From assembly GCA_033852165.1 (NCBI GenBank), contig JAWSUZ010000020.1, forward strand, positions 62,001 through 126,000: a stretch of DNA of 64,000 nt. Reading direction: 5' to 3'. The position numbers were made by a program, and so were the translations under genes. Positions within the stretch are counted from its first letter, which is position 1. Every line of letters starts with the position of its first letter. The DNA comes from Agarilytica sp033852165. Lineage in GTDB: Bacteria; Pseudomonadota; Gammaproteobacteria; Pseudomonadales; Cellvibrionaceae. This document shows positions 10,501-19,500 of the stretch, piece by piece. The notes beneath the pieces were generated by a model that saw nothing but the letters and a program-made list of their open reading frames with translations, was not told where the DNA came from and did not search any database.

Positions 10501-11517
10501 GCTGCTGGTGCCTATGTTGTTGATGTTGCCGATATCGACGGTGACGGGGATATCGATGTTTTGTCCGCTTCGCAAAATGACGAAAACGTTGTTTGGTATG
10601 AAAATGATGGTGCTGTTGTACCTAGTTTTACTACCCGTTCTATTTCACGTAATAAAGTCATAAGCCCGATCACAGTTTCTACAGCCGATGTTAATGGAGA
10701 CAATGCTCTCGACGTTCTCGTTGCTGTTCGAGGCGATAATTCAATTTACTGGTACGAAAATAACGGCGCTACGCCGCCTAATTTTACTGAGCGCCTTATT
10801 TCAAACTTGGGAGGAACCACTGTATCTATCACAGCTGCTGATATGGATAACGACGGGGACACTGACATACTAACCGCTGGTGAAAACTGGACAATTAGAT
10901 GGTACGAAAACCCCGGTTTTGATGCTCCATTCTTTATGCAGCACACCATCACAGACTCGGCTCAATCGGCCAGCGCTATTAGTGTCGCTGATGTTGATAA
11001 TGATGGGGACATGGATGTTTTGGCATCCTCTTCTCAAGATAATACAGTTGCTTGGTATGAAAACGACGGTAATAGCATCCCGCAGTTTATTGAGCACTTA
11101 GTAACAACTTCAGCAATTGGGGCTAGCTCAGTGACAACTGCTGATATTACCGGTGACGGGAGGTTGGAGATTATTTCAGCTTTTACCTTAAGCGATAGCG
11201 GAGGAGTAGCTGAAACGGTAGCTTGGTATTCTGTTAATCAACGCAGTGCCACAGTAATTCAGGGTAATACTCTCGTTATTGCAGAAAATGCCTCAGACAG
11301 CGACGCTAACCTTTTAACCTACGCCATTAGCCATGGGGCAGACGCATTACACTTTTCGATCAACAGTGAAACTGGTGATGTCACTTTTGCCAATGCACCA
11401 TTGGTTACTTCACCGGAAGATAGCAATGGTGATAACGTTTATGAGGTGAGTATTCGTGTGACGGATGGTTTCTCAACACTTGTGCGATCAATCGAAGTTA
11501 CGGTGACTGAAAACTAA
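4558..11517 (+). CDS. Lipoprotein S8 (subtilisin-like) serine protease with 21 FG-GAP repeats in three blocks
   Basis: A 2319-residue exported lipoprotein: lipobox L-I-A-C with Cys25. An N-terminal beta domain and an I9-like propeptide region (about 175-275) precede an S8 catalytic domain with Asp313 (V-I-D-K-G), His338 (N-H-G-T-G), oxyanion Asn426 (A-A-G-N) and Ser517 (G-T-S-F-A-A-P), so the triad is complete. From about residue 825 come FG-GAP/VCBS repeats of the form D-x-D-G-D-G-D-x-D plus W-Y-E-N-D-G; I count 7, 7 and 7 in three blocks. Cadherin-like modules followed by Asp-rich thrombospondin type-3-like calcium stretches lie between blocks, and a last cadherin-like module ends the protein. 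Each seven-repeat block would form one integrin-like seven-bladed propeller (inference). It probably sits on the outer membrane or is surface exposed; the substrate is unknown. Confidence 0.9.
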   Translation: MEHSRLRTFCQLTAIPFATALLIACGGGKSGGTFEGSPENGTSPTDPGTPDLTPRLTLQIGTPTTNPSVIPPSATTTDIQFLSLVSGNIYPEELILDEVDSQGNVVSLNITQLKDDGNNADSNRGDRIFTGSLAISSLEAAEKFYRVRANNGDSSLQSSVSRFWISNCPSSPRPSDPQKTIVDPNDNDIVYFVEEIQITLTDNIAPDLSAIDELLSDINGTVVGCIPSLNRYLVEVPDNTSFEDINADIATLLAKAEIAEAYPNTQVISLQAGNGSECDTRECHRWYLDRIRAEEAWEIAGAGDEQMSVAVIDKGVDCDHQEIKCSEHNFDEGETSNHGTGVAGLIGAQNDNDTDLSGVAWKTELIPYYYDSQFDLAGTIAESIKEPSVKVINISSGTRKDSGNLIRNAICNAISSGRLVVAAAGNARIDDNCETDIFYPANYNAEIYDSEEFCGEGNPTLASGLITVGATDFDNNLAHWKTGTTCSNSLNVDIYAPGKNIYTTTRNNGYSLRDGTSFAAPLVSGSAAVIWASDPELSVVEVHDRLINSASILSQNSTDLRYRTSDERLEQKRLLNLFKAVGGKDSTVITDINPDDFNLTEKVGVRPDTLINSDPVTIFGINSSVPIDVVGGFYSIDGRPFTNAAGSINLNQSIVVQVRSSVTNNSASQATLTVGNLIRNFLVRTELAPQITPPAENTDNGSLQLFTFARQISVPFNTPIISNPVTIRGLTESIEIRITGGEYSIDDGDFRSGTATISNDQVVRLRVTSANTPLTGSFATLTTGNYSATFQINTTGSTVDNQISLVWVDAAEPSDKRIVTQKNKAVTDAHPVDIDGDGDIDILSSSGLENTVKWFENRGQGIPSFIEREISNRDASSTIGRDVFLSSVNSVDLNGDGNLDILPSSALDDVLIWFESDGSTIPSFTERTIITLPTSTMLSPRSAYTAASADIDNDGDNDILVAYKSGNLIAWYENDGNVAPTFTERVITNNINSPRQISSGDIDGDGDLDILFTAPDYDIIGWFENDGTSTPGFTQHLITELVGENQNALSYPIDVSLGDIDGDGDLDILSNSVFQQTISWYENDGGNTPNFTQNVVSNGATTAYSLGSSDVDGDGDIDLLSIDRINNTVLWYENDGASDPRFVTHLVTSSANSPESVAASDIDGDGDLEIVAASQSDNTVAWFTTIQRSVWLTEGSSWVHTEAAFDAQGSSLTYNISHGADSELFSINSSTGQITFANAPLTSAPEDANSDNVYEVWISVTNGSSTINRSIAVTVYTDDSDDDNDGTPDISDAFPLDPYEQFDNDLDGIGNNADNDDDNDGVPDSEDDSPLGGTNASTPLWAEAVSAKPSNTHIISRLIDRAADVHPADVNGDGHIDVLAVSALNNTLAWYQNDGNAVPRFTERLIVSDRSGASSVTTADLDNDGDLDVLLVAHFTILWYENNGATIPSFTEHLVKNDALGEIRLTLVDIDKDGDLDIFSSWMSGDTLAWYESDGAGTPNFTEHIITTTVDGPRSIAHGDMDGDGDIDILAASFFDNTLAWYENDGSAVPNFTIQVITTSASEASSVVAADIDGDNDLDIVLGSRDDDTVAWYENDGASNPSFTQRIITSSADGVVSVYVDDVDGDGDLDVLSAQFYGAYIAWYENSGTEAPTFIEHTITDKVTSPDKLNEMTPRGAASIATVDINGDGRKEVLTSSYFGDFIAWYNLNMRDEWVAEGESWTGTEVATDADNNALSYSIILGPDSDLFSIDAVNGTLRFENAPLLSSPQDSNEDSVYKVWVSASDGVSQINQSVSLHVYADDSDDDDDGVPDLSDAFPLNPEEQLDTDVDEIGNNEDKDDDDDGIDDSKDNAPLDNSHTSAPQWVNGSDLPIRNIVTTATITVNTIHASDIDGDGDIDLVSTSEDSDTVTWYENDGSRDANFTPRIITNNSAGVRSVTTADINGDGHMDVLSASPVDNTIGWYINDGDTIPGFTSQPITTSAAGAYVVDVADIDGDGDIDVLSASQNDENVVWYENDGAVVPSFTTRSISRNKVISPITVSTADVNGDNALDVLVAVRGDNSIYWYENNGATPPNFTERLISNLGGTTVSITAADMDNDGDTDILTAGENWTIRWYENPGFDAPFFMQHTITDSAQSASAISVADVDNDGDMDVLASSSQDNTVAWYENDGNSIPQFIEHLVTTSAIGASSVTTADITGDGRLEIISAFTLSDSGGVAETVAWYSVNQRSATVIQGNTLVIAENASDSDANLLTYAISHGADALHFSINSETGDVTFANAPLVTSPEDSNGDNVYEVSIRVTDGFSTLVRSIEVTVTEN

Positions 11518-11811
11518 AGATACAAATTGAAGGAATTGGCATATTAATTCTTTGTTGTGAATTCCGAACGCAACTGTAATGGCATAATAACTCTGTCACT
11601 CTCGCTGGTATTAATCAAAGCATGGTTAGGATAGGACTTGGAAGGTAGCTTGGTCGACACCTGTGCAGCTCTGCGTTACTACCTTGCTCTCGAATAGCTT
11701 CCTATTAACCCCCAATAATGTCCCTTTTAACATTCTATTTACGCTCTCTTATTAAGAGCGCTATAGTAGTGAAAGCATGTGGTTTCGATAATGATCCAGA
11801 CAAGGATATGC

Positions 11812-13065
11812 TTAAAGCTCTAAGCGCAAACCAGCACTGACGGTTTGGCTTTCAAAGTAATCATGGCCATAGAGTTTTTGTATATTTACAAAAGTTTGTG
11901 TTCCGTTTTTAAATACGAATACTGCACCCAAACTCGCATCAACAAAATACTCGTCTAGCGCATCCGTTTGATAGGTAAACTGTTTTGAATTTTCATCAAA
12001 AACGAAACTCACATTTACATCACGTGCTTTATGCTCGAATTGCTTACGCCACTGGATATTGATCTGCGGGATGAATACACCGTAGGAAGTTCCAATTGCA
12101 TAGTTAGTCTGAAGTCCTAACTCTAGTAGTAAAGACTCTCTTTCATCATCATGAAAAGTAAGTTCCATGCCTGAACTTCCTTTTTCACTGTATGTACCGT
12201 AGTCACTATTTAATGAATCTAACCCTGCTAGGGGAGTCACGCTCAGTCGACCAAAATTGAACTCATACCCGGTTCTGAGACTCAAGCCATACTGATTGTA
12301 ACCATATTGAGCAGAGGGATTCCCATTTAACTGAAACTCTTCATCGTCGTTTGTTTCGATAAAGCTGGCTTCTCGGTTCCGCTCAACTTCAAAATCATCA
12401 TAAATAAGAGAGATTTGTAAAAAATAATTTTCAATAGGTTTAAAAGCACCTATAAAACGTAAGCCTGTGGAGTCATAATTAAAATCACATTTGTTTCCAA
12501 TGTTACAGCTGCTGTCAAAATCGCCGCTCTGGCGGCTTGAGTTTAAAACTAAACTAAAAGCAGATGTTGAACTGGGAACGTAACTTGAACCAATTAGAAC
12601 TCGATTGATACCTGAAGTAAAACTGTCTTCAGTTTCTGTTGAAATACGATCTAAATCCTTATTGTCGATCGTTAAAAATATTCCCCATTTTCCATTTTTT
12701 ATAGAGATAGAGGTATTTTTCGAATTACTTCTATTGGCCTCGTCGCTAAAGCCAAGTGAAGATATTGAAGTGTTGGGTGTAGCTGAACTGCCACCAATAG
12801 AGTCATAAACGGATAGATCTGGATCTAATACAATCCCTCGGTTACAGAACACATAGAGTGGGTTATCAGTATCATCCGGTACGTCATCGAACAACTCTAC
12901 GCAGGGGAGACCCAAGTCATCCCTTTCTAGTTGTCTGCTAACCGCTTCATCAAGAGATTCTGAATACGCAGGCAGTGAAGATATCGCAAAAATAGAAAAC
13001 GCTATATGAGTAACTCGTTGTAATTGCTTGAATTTACTAAAGGGCATGCTATTGGCCAACTCCAT
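11812..13065 (-). CDS. Predicted outer-membrane beta-barrel protein (autotransporter-barrel-like)
   Basis: 417 residues. A signal peptide follows a short basic N-terminus (hydrophobic I-A-F-S-I-F-A-I-S-S-L, then P-A-Y-S). The first 100 mature residues are acidic and include a possible disulfide pair (P-C-V-E-L and V-F-C-N). From about residue 110 the sequence alternates polar and aromatic residues in a pattern of barrel strands and ends in G-L-R-L-E-L, close to a barrel terminal strand. It resembles autotransporter beta-domains, but no large passenger is present. An ATG at 13047 is an alternative start. It is divergent from the kinase gene across 143 bp, so the two may share a regulatory region. 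Function is unknown. Confidence 0.7.
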   Translation of the reverse strand: MELANSMPFSKFKQLQRVTHIAFSIFAISSLPAYSESLDEAVSRQLERDDLGLPCVELFDDVPDDTDNPLYVFCNRGIVLDPDLSVYDSIGGSSATPNTSISSLGFSDEANRSNSKNTSISIKNGKWGIFLTIDNKDLDRISTETEDSFTSGINRVLIGSSYVPSSTSAFSLVLNSSRQSGDFDSSCNIGNKCDFNYDSTGLRFIGAFKPIENYFLQISLIYDDFEVERNREASFIETNDDEEFQLNGNPSAQYGYNQYGLSLRTGYEFNFGRLSVTPLAGLDSLNSDYGTYSEKGSSGMELTFHDDERESLLLELGLQTNYAIGTSYGVFIPQINIQWRKQFEHKARDVNVSFVFDENSKQFTYQTDALDEYFVDASLGAVFVFKNGTQTFVNIQKLYGHDYFESQTVSAGLRLEL

Positions 13066-13208
13066 TGATAGTAATGCTGATATTGAATTTTTATTATCAG
13101 GACTGGAAACCAGTGCGTCGATCAGCTTCTATTCTAATTATCGAAGTATTATAGTCTCTATATAATCATAAAGATCAATATTCATTTTGTTATTTATAGT
13201 AACCCTAC

Positions 13209-14738
13209 ATGAAAGACAATGACGATAAGCCTAGCTCAATTGCCGAAACGATCATAGAAAAGCCTAAGCAAAGGCTCGATGAAGACTCTGAAAATAGTAG
13301 TAAAAAGCTAATCAATACCGGTTTTGCAAAGAGCTTGGCGTCAAAATCATATTTAAATAGAACCTCGGAGAGTAGTGCGCCTGCTAGCTCTATCGAAGAT
13401 TTGAAACCTGGGAGTGTTATTAATCAGCGTTTTCGCTTACAAAAACGTATTGGTCAGGGAGGAATGGGGACAATTTTCCTAGCAGTCGATTGTCGTAAAG
13501 AAGAGTTACACGACAGCGATCCCTATACGGCCATTAAATTTCTCAATAGCGATCTTCACGATAGTGTGGAGGCAATCGTTGCTTTACAGCGAGAAGCCAA
13601 AAAGTCACAAACCTTATCCCACCCTAATATCGTAACGGTATACGACTTCGACCGGCAAGATGCGCTGGTTTTTCTCAGTATGGAATATTTGCGAGGAGAA
13701 TCTTTTGATCGCTACATAAGCCGTTCAACAGATAGCAAAGACAGTATTCAAAAGCGCATAGAGTATATTGTATTGATGGGGCAGGGCTTAGCTTACGCTC
13801 ACCAGGAAGGGTTTGTTCACGCTGATTTTAAGCCTGCAAATGTTTTTCTCACTAAACAGGGGCAAGTTAAGGTTCTTGATTTTGGTATTGCCCAGGTCAC
13901 TCGTACTAGCCAGGTTACTTGTACCAATCAGGAAATAGGTCAAACTCAAGATTCACTGTTCGACCCCGCTAGCTTGGGTGCAACGACTCCTAGTTACGCC
14001 AGTTTTGAAATGCTGGAAGGGCAGCGACCCATACCCTGTGACGATGTTTACGCACTGGCTGTTGTTGCTTACGAATTACTGTCCGGTAATCATCCTTTTC
14101 TGAGTAACGACAAACCACTCACTGCTCAACAAGCATATAAAAATTCCTCTATTGTGGCTCCTATACGGGGCGTTTCTAAACAACATATGTCCGTGATTTA
14201 TAAGGGCTTATCTTTCAAACGCGACGATCGCTACGACAATGCTAATGAGTTTATTAATGCACTTAAACCAAAAGTTAGCGTTAGTTATTCGGTTATTTCA
14301 CTAATAACTTTGTTAGTTCTAACCATCCTCATTTCTTGGGGGATTAGTATGTATAAAGCCGACGCGATGGTTGGCTTCAATGATTTGCCAGACTCGATGG
14401 CTCCAGTAATCGAAACAATTAAAACAGCCGATGAAATATTTGAAGAAGGCGATATCGATCAAGCCCATAAACTCTATGTCCAGGCCTGGGAGTCTAGATT
14501 TAACCATGCCCAAACAAATTCTAGGGATCATTTTAAACTTAAAATTATTTTGGACAGACGCGTAAATAACGTTATCCTTGACCTTATTTCACGGAGTAAA
14601 ACAGATAACATTGATCCCTACACACTTATGCAGTTGGAACTCGCTTTAGAATTCCTGAGAAAAGACGATCTCGGCACGATGGATGATGAGATTGATCTCA
14701 CACTAAAACGTATAAAACTCGAACTAGAGCACAAATAG
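13209..14738 (+). CDS. Transmembrane Hanks-type serine/threonine protein kinase
   Basis: 509 residues. After a polar, Ser-rich N-terminus, the kinase domain starts near residue 75: Gly loop I81-G-Q-G-G-M-G87, ATP Lys110 (A-I-K), catalytic loop H-A-D-F-K-P-A-N with Asp206 (Ala replaces the usual Arg of H-R-D), and D224-F-G. It is thus probably catalytically competent but of the non-RD type. One transmembrane helix lies at about 358-380, followed by about 125 residues, helical and TPR-like, predicted to be periplasmic. It lies 117 bp upstream of, and co-directional with, the caspase-like lipoprotein gene, so the two may be one unit in which the kinase senses envelope state. Its phosphorylation targets are unknown. 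Confidence 0.88.
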   Translation: MKDNDDKPSSIAETIIEKPKQRLDEDSENSSKKLINTGFAKSLASKSYLNRTSESSAPASSIEDLKPGSVINQRFRLQKRIGQGGMGTIFLAVDCRKEELHDSDPYTAIKFLNSDLHDSVEAIVALQREAKKSQTLSHPNIVTVYDFDRQDALVFLSMEYLRGESFDRYISRSTDSKDSIQKRIEYIVLMGQGLAYAHQEGFVHADFKPANVFLTKQGQVKVLDFGIAQVTRTSQVTCTNQEIGQTQDSLFDPASLGATTPSYASFEMLEGQRPIPCDDVYALAVVAYELLSGNHPFLSNDKPLTAQQAYKNSSIVAPIRGVSKQHMSVIYKGLSFKRDDRYDNANEFINALKPKVSVSYSVISLITLLVLTILISWGISMYKADAMVGFNDLPDSMAPVIETIKTADEIFEEGDIDQAHKLYVQAWESRFNHAQTNSRDHFKLKIILDRRVNNVILDLISRSKTDNIDPYTLMQLELALEFLRKDDLGTMDDEIDLTLKRIKLELEHK

Positions 14739-14855
14739 TTAATCATCATAGGTTGATTACTGTACTTTCGACACTTAACTTTTGTAAACTGGGGAATTGA
14801 CCTTCCTACCATTCAACAAAAATAAAAACGTGCTTACAACGGAAATGGAAACAAG

Positions 14856-16499
14856 ATGGAATATCAAACATCAAATATCAGTTATACCTTTAAGCGATTC
14901 GCTCGAAACCCCATTTTTGTCGTCGTAGCCAGTATCGGTCTTTTCGGCTGTGGCTCTTCCGTAACAAACATTTCCAGTGCAGCCAGAGAGGGTTTCAAAG
15001 AAGTTGCAGAGTTACAAGTTGTCGACTGCTTGCTACCCGGCCAAGTAAATCGGCTAGGGGATATGATGTATGTATCGGAACGCCGCGCAACACGAACTAC
15101 CGCATATCACTGTAATCTGCGCGGCGGAGAATATGCTGCCTATGATCGCGCTGATTACCGATCAGCACTCCGAGTATGGTTAACGAGTGCAAAAAGGGGA
15201 GATGCGGAAGCCCAAACTTATGTTGGGGAAATTTTTGAAAAAGGGTTGGGACAGAGTATCGACTATAACACAGCTGCTGGTTGGTATAGAAAAGCCGCTG
15301 AACAAGGTCATTCCCGAGCCCAAATTAATTTGGGATATCTATACGAAAAAGGCCTAGGGGTAGAAAAGGATCTTGGTAAGGCTCTAGCCTACTATCGATC
15401 TGCTAGCGGTAGCGAGGAGTTAGTATTTGCTTCCGACGCGAAAGCAGAAATCGAGAAAACTCGTATTCAGTTGCAAGGTCAGATAGATTCCGCTGAAGAA
15501 GAATCACGTTACTTCTCAGGTCAACTTTCGGCAATCAAAACCCAGTTTCAGACCAAGCAGAGTGATGACAAAAAAAATGTTTCTGTAATTAGTAAGCTAT
15601 ATACAAAATCTCAGAATGAAATAACTCAACTCAAATTGAAAATTGCAGGCTTACCCCTTACGTCATATCGAAGTGTTCCACCATCAGAACTTCTAGAACC
15701 CGTGAAGCTCGCTAAATCAAGCCCCCTCGAATTTAACAATATTGAATTTGGCCGTTATTTCGCGCTTATTATCGGTAACCAAGATTACCTATATTTGGAT
15801 GATTTATCTTCTCCTCATAAAGATGCGCTTCGTTTAAAAGAAGTCCTTGAAGCGCAATATGGTTTTAGCGCAATGACGTTACTTGATGCTAGTGAAAAAG
15901 AAATTCTCAACGCCTTTGACAATTTGTACAACCAGATTGGTCCTAAGGATAACCTTTTAGTTTTTTACGCCGGACACGGTAATTTATCTAGAAGTAAAAA
16001 TAGCATTCGGAAGAGGGGATATTGGTTGCCCACAGATGCTGAGCCTGGAAGATTAACGAACTGGATTAGTAATAGTGTTATTAGCGACCATTTGGATCGT
16101 ATTAAAGCCCGTTCCATTTTGGTTATAGCTGACTCTTGTTTTGCAGGTAACTTGGCTTCTGAGAGAAGTCCGTTTTTGCTGGGTAGTGTAAATGCAAATT
16201 TAACTAAAAAGTCTATAGAAATCGGGATTTCTCGACGATCTCGTAGCGTTATATCTTCCGGCGGTGAAAAACCTGTACTCGACGGAATTAACGGAGATCA
16301 TTCTATATTTGCGAATGCCTTAATTAGTTTGCTGGAGAATAATGACGATATTTTGCGTGATAACAGTTTGTTTTCTCAAGTGTCGATTAGTGTTCGTCAG
16401 CAGGCGCGGTTAAATGAAATTGATCAAACTCCTGAAATGCGTCCTATACGGGCGGCTGGGCATGAAGGGGGGGATTTTTATTTTATACCGACGAGGTAA
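14856..16499 (+). CDS. Sel1-repeat, caspase-like (C14 family) lipoprotein
   Basis: 547 residues. Lipobox L-F-G-C with Cys32; +2 is Gly, which by the E. coli rule favours the outer membrane. Residues about 105-185 hold two or three Sel1 repeats (A-A-G-W-Y-R-K-A-A-E-Q-G, then a second G-L-G-V-E-K-D unit), then a coiled-coil stretch (about 195-260). The caspase p20-like domain starts near 300 (A-L-I-I-G-N) and has catalytic His374 (Y-A-G-H-G) and Cys428 (A-D-S-C-F-A-G), so the dyad is intact. Bacterial caspase-like proteins usually cleave after basic residues, but specificity cannot be read here. GGAAA-type ribosome site precedes the ATG. It follows the kinase gene and probably works with it on the periplasmic side. 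Confidence 0.88.
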   Translation: MEYQTSNISYTFKRFARNPIFVVVASIGLFGCGSSVTNISSAAREGFKEVAELQVVDCLLPGQVNRLGDMMYVSERRATRTTAYHCNLRGGEYAAYDRADYRSALRVWLTSAKRGDAEAQTYVGEIFEKGLGQSIDYNTAAGWYRKAAEQGHSRAQINLGYLYEKGLGVEKDLGKALAYYRSASGSEELVFASDAKAEIEKTRIQLQGQIDSAEEESRYFSGQLSAIKTQFQTKQSDDKKNVSVISKLYTKSQNEITQLKLKIAGLPLTSYRSVPPSELLEPVKLAKSSPLEFNNIEFGRYFALIIGNQDYLYLDDLSSPHKDALRLKEVLEAQYGFSAMTLLDASEKEILNAFDNLYNQIGPKDNLLVFYAGHGNLSRSKNSIRKRGYWLPTDAEPGRLTNWISNSVISDHLDRIKARSILVIADSCFAGNLASERSPFLLGSVNANLTKKSIEIGISRRSRSVISSGGEKPVLDGINGDHSIFANALISLLENNDDILRDNSLFSQVSISVRQQARLNEIDQTPEMRPIRAAGHEGGDFYFIPTR

Positions 16500-16525
16500 T
16501 TTCAATTAGAAAGTTTTTCAAGCCT

Positions 16526-16552
16526 AAAAAAAAGCCCGGCTATTGCCGGGCT
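16526..16552 (-). terminator. Rho-independent terminator of the TonB-receptor gene (possibly bidirectional)
   Basis: Stem AGCCCGGC (16533-16540), loop TATT, stem GCCGGGCT (16545-16552). Read on the minus strand it is followed by a run of T residues (complement of the A tract at 16526-16532), just after the receptor stop codon. On the plus strand it lies 33 bp after the caspase-like gene and is followed by a weaker T-rich stretch. Confidence 0.9.
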
Positions 16553-16579
16553 GAATTGTTTGCTTTTATCATCTAAACG

Positions 16580-19500
16580 CTAGAATTTATAGCTACCACG
16601 TACGTAAATCAAACGACCTCTAGGATCATGATGTTTTGGGTCATAACTAAAGTTCGCACCGTCGGATACAAATGGAGGCTCTTCGTTAAACACGTTAATC
16701 ATACCTAGACTCACAGTAGCTTCAGATGAACCACCTAAGCCGAAACGATATTGATATTGCATTTCAACTGGAGAATAAGATTCAATCTTAGAACCACCGT
16801 TATCGTAACTAGATACATAGTTCATACGTGTGTAAAAACTATGATTATCGTTTTGCCAATGTGCAGAAAGGTTGGTCTTATTCTTGGGAATAGATCGAGC
16901 GAAATTACCACGGTTAAATTGGCCAGATACATCTGTATCAACACCATTAATCGGAATTTCATATTTCAAATAACGAGCCATACCAAGCGCTAACCTAAAG
17001 TTTCCTCCAAACATATCAGTATTGTAAGAACCTTCAAGATCGACACCTCTAGCGGTGATACTTGCAGCATTGAAATAGTCAGTCGATATTCCACCAAGTT
17101 CACTATTGGGATCATCAGGGTCCTGACGTTCAATGTCTGGACCTGCAGGATCAGCCAATAATTTACCTTGAGCATCTTCAATTGTGATTACATCTTCATA
17201 ATCAACAGCCCAATAATCAGCTCGCATCTCAAAAACATCGCCAGCATACACAACTCCTAAATTGAAGTTTGTTGCCTGCTCAGCATCTAGATCCGTCGTA
17301 CCTGTTGTAGCTCGTCGAATAAACAAGGTACCCGTTTTGGGTACAGGTTCACCATTAGTGTCTAGAACCAGATTGCCTTGAGGATCAACCTCATAATCCT
17401 GAACATTGAACGTACTCACCGTATCAGCATAAAACTGTGACAGTGATGGTTCACGGAATGATGTACTTTGAGAAACACGAATCATCCATTCGTCAGTAAT
17501 AGAAAACAAGCCAGCTAACTTATAATCGATACTGTTTTCCGTGTCTAAGTTCTCGTAACGTAACGCGCCACTTAAAGTAAACCAATTGGAAATAGGTAGT
17601 TCCATCTCTGTAAACAAAGCTGAAGTAGAACGACTTACATCAACTTCGCTAACGCCTCCCAAGAAAATAAAATCTGCACGGGTGTTGTTACCAGTTTCAG
17701 GATCTTCAGAAATAGTACTTGCTGCGTTTGGATCAACTTTATAACTTTCTTGGCGAAGTTGAATACCAACAGCCATTCCAGCTGTTCCACCTGGAAGCTC
17801 AAATGCATCTCCACTAAGAACGTAATCAGCAACTAATAAATCTGTCTCAGTCGAAGAACCAAACTCTGTGGACAACCAATCTATTAAGGATGCTGAATTC
17901 GTTGTTGGATCGAACGGGTTTATCCTTTCTGTACCACTTACGCCGCCATTACCAGCTAAACCTGCATTCAATCGAATAATCGACATTTCTGGTTGAACAA
18001 TGACATATTCATTCTGGCTATAAGCTAGAGAGGCATCCCAATTCCACTCACCAAAGTCGCCGGATAAACTCGTTTCTACGCGAAGGGTAGTGTTATCACG
18101 CGGAGCTTTCGGAGATTGTGATTCATCAAGCGTGGGATTAATACGCCCCAAATAAGTAACATCACTTCCAAATGGGTTATCTGGATGACTTGCTGGTATA
18201 ACAGGGAATGTCAAAATCGGGTACGCAGGAACCGTGAAGTTATCAATGATTCTATAATCTGAATAAAACGCTTTAACCTTCAGTTCGTTATCACCGAAGG
18301 CTGTAGAAAATGACGCGTACAATTGCTCACGCTCTTCTTCGTTCACAACATTATAGTGAAGTCCATAACGGAAGCCACAGCGTGCGCCATTATCTCGTTC
18401 TAATGTAACGCCTCCAATGCCATCACATCCAGGAAAGGCAACGTTGTCACCCGATGAATAATTACCAATATAAGGCCCTTCGGTAACTTCTACATCTTCA
18501 GACATTACGAAACTAGTACCTAAACTACTATTTGCGGCTTGAACCAGCTCTGGACGTTTACGTCCATTTAGATTTGTACGACGAAGTATAGAAGCCGCAA
18601 GTACGATATTAGTATCATCACCAATTGAGAAACCACCAATAGCACTCAAATTCATGTCTTTCTGACTATCTTCCCAAGTTTTTTGAAAAGAGCCTTCTAT
18701 TTTAAAACCATCATATTCTTCTTTTGTTACGAAATTCACAACACCCGCAACAGCATCAGAACCATAAGCAGCTGCAGCACCTTCTTTAAGAACTTCTAAA
18801 CGGTCTAGAGCAATAGCTGGAATGGAAGACGTATCTACAAATACGCTGCCATCTTGTGCTTTAGCGCCACTTATCGTTTGTCGCTTACCGTTAATAAGAA
18901 CAAGTGTTGATGAAAGACCTAAACCACGTAAGTTTACGTTTGATGTACCTTGGCTATAAAAACTAGTAAAGGTATCTGGTCTGTTTTCAGCGCCGCTATT
19001 CACAGACATCGTATTCATGATATCGCTGATGTCGACGGCACCTGTATATTGAATATCTTCAGAAGTCACAACTGATACTGGATTAGCAGCAGCAGTATTT
19101 GCACTGGAAACATAACTACCCAGTACCTGTACAACTTCTTCATCTAGTTGTTTGTCGTTTTGTGCAAATGAATTAGATGAAATACATGCGGCTGTAATGC
19201 ATGCAATCGCCGTTGATAATTTATTATATTTTTGCATGGATGCAATCTCCCCTAAAGACTGATCGATAAATAAAGTGAGCTGACCAACGTCGCTGATTTG
19301 TACTTTTAAGCGAGTATTTTCAATAAGGATTTTGACAGCATCCCCAATAGAATACCTACCGACCAAGTGATTCGTCTTTATTCCCATCGCAACTTCAAAT
19401 GGAAATATCAGCGTTATATTGGCCTGTCGTGCAAATTCAGTGAGCGAATGATCGGCCCTCTGTTGGGGTATATCGAAATGAAGTACATCGTTTAGAGATG

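Noticed and set aside
13209..16499. Part of a type VI secretion cluster
   Set aside because: Hanks kinases and Sel1 proteins occur in T6SS loci, but no Tss, Hcp, VgrG or FHA gene is present here.
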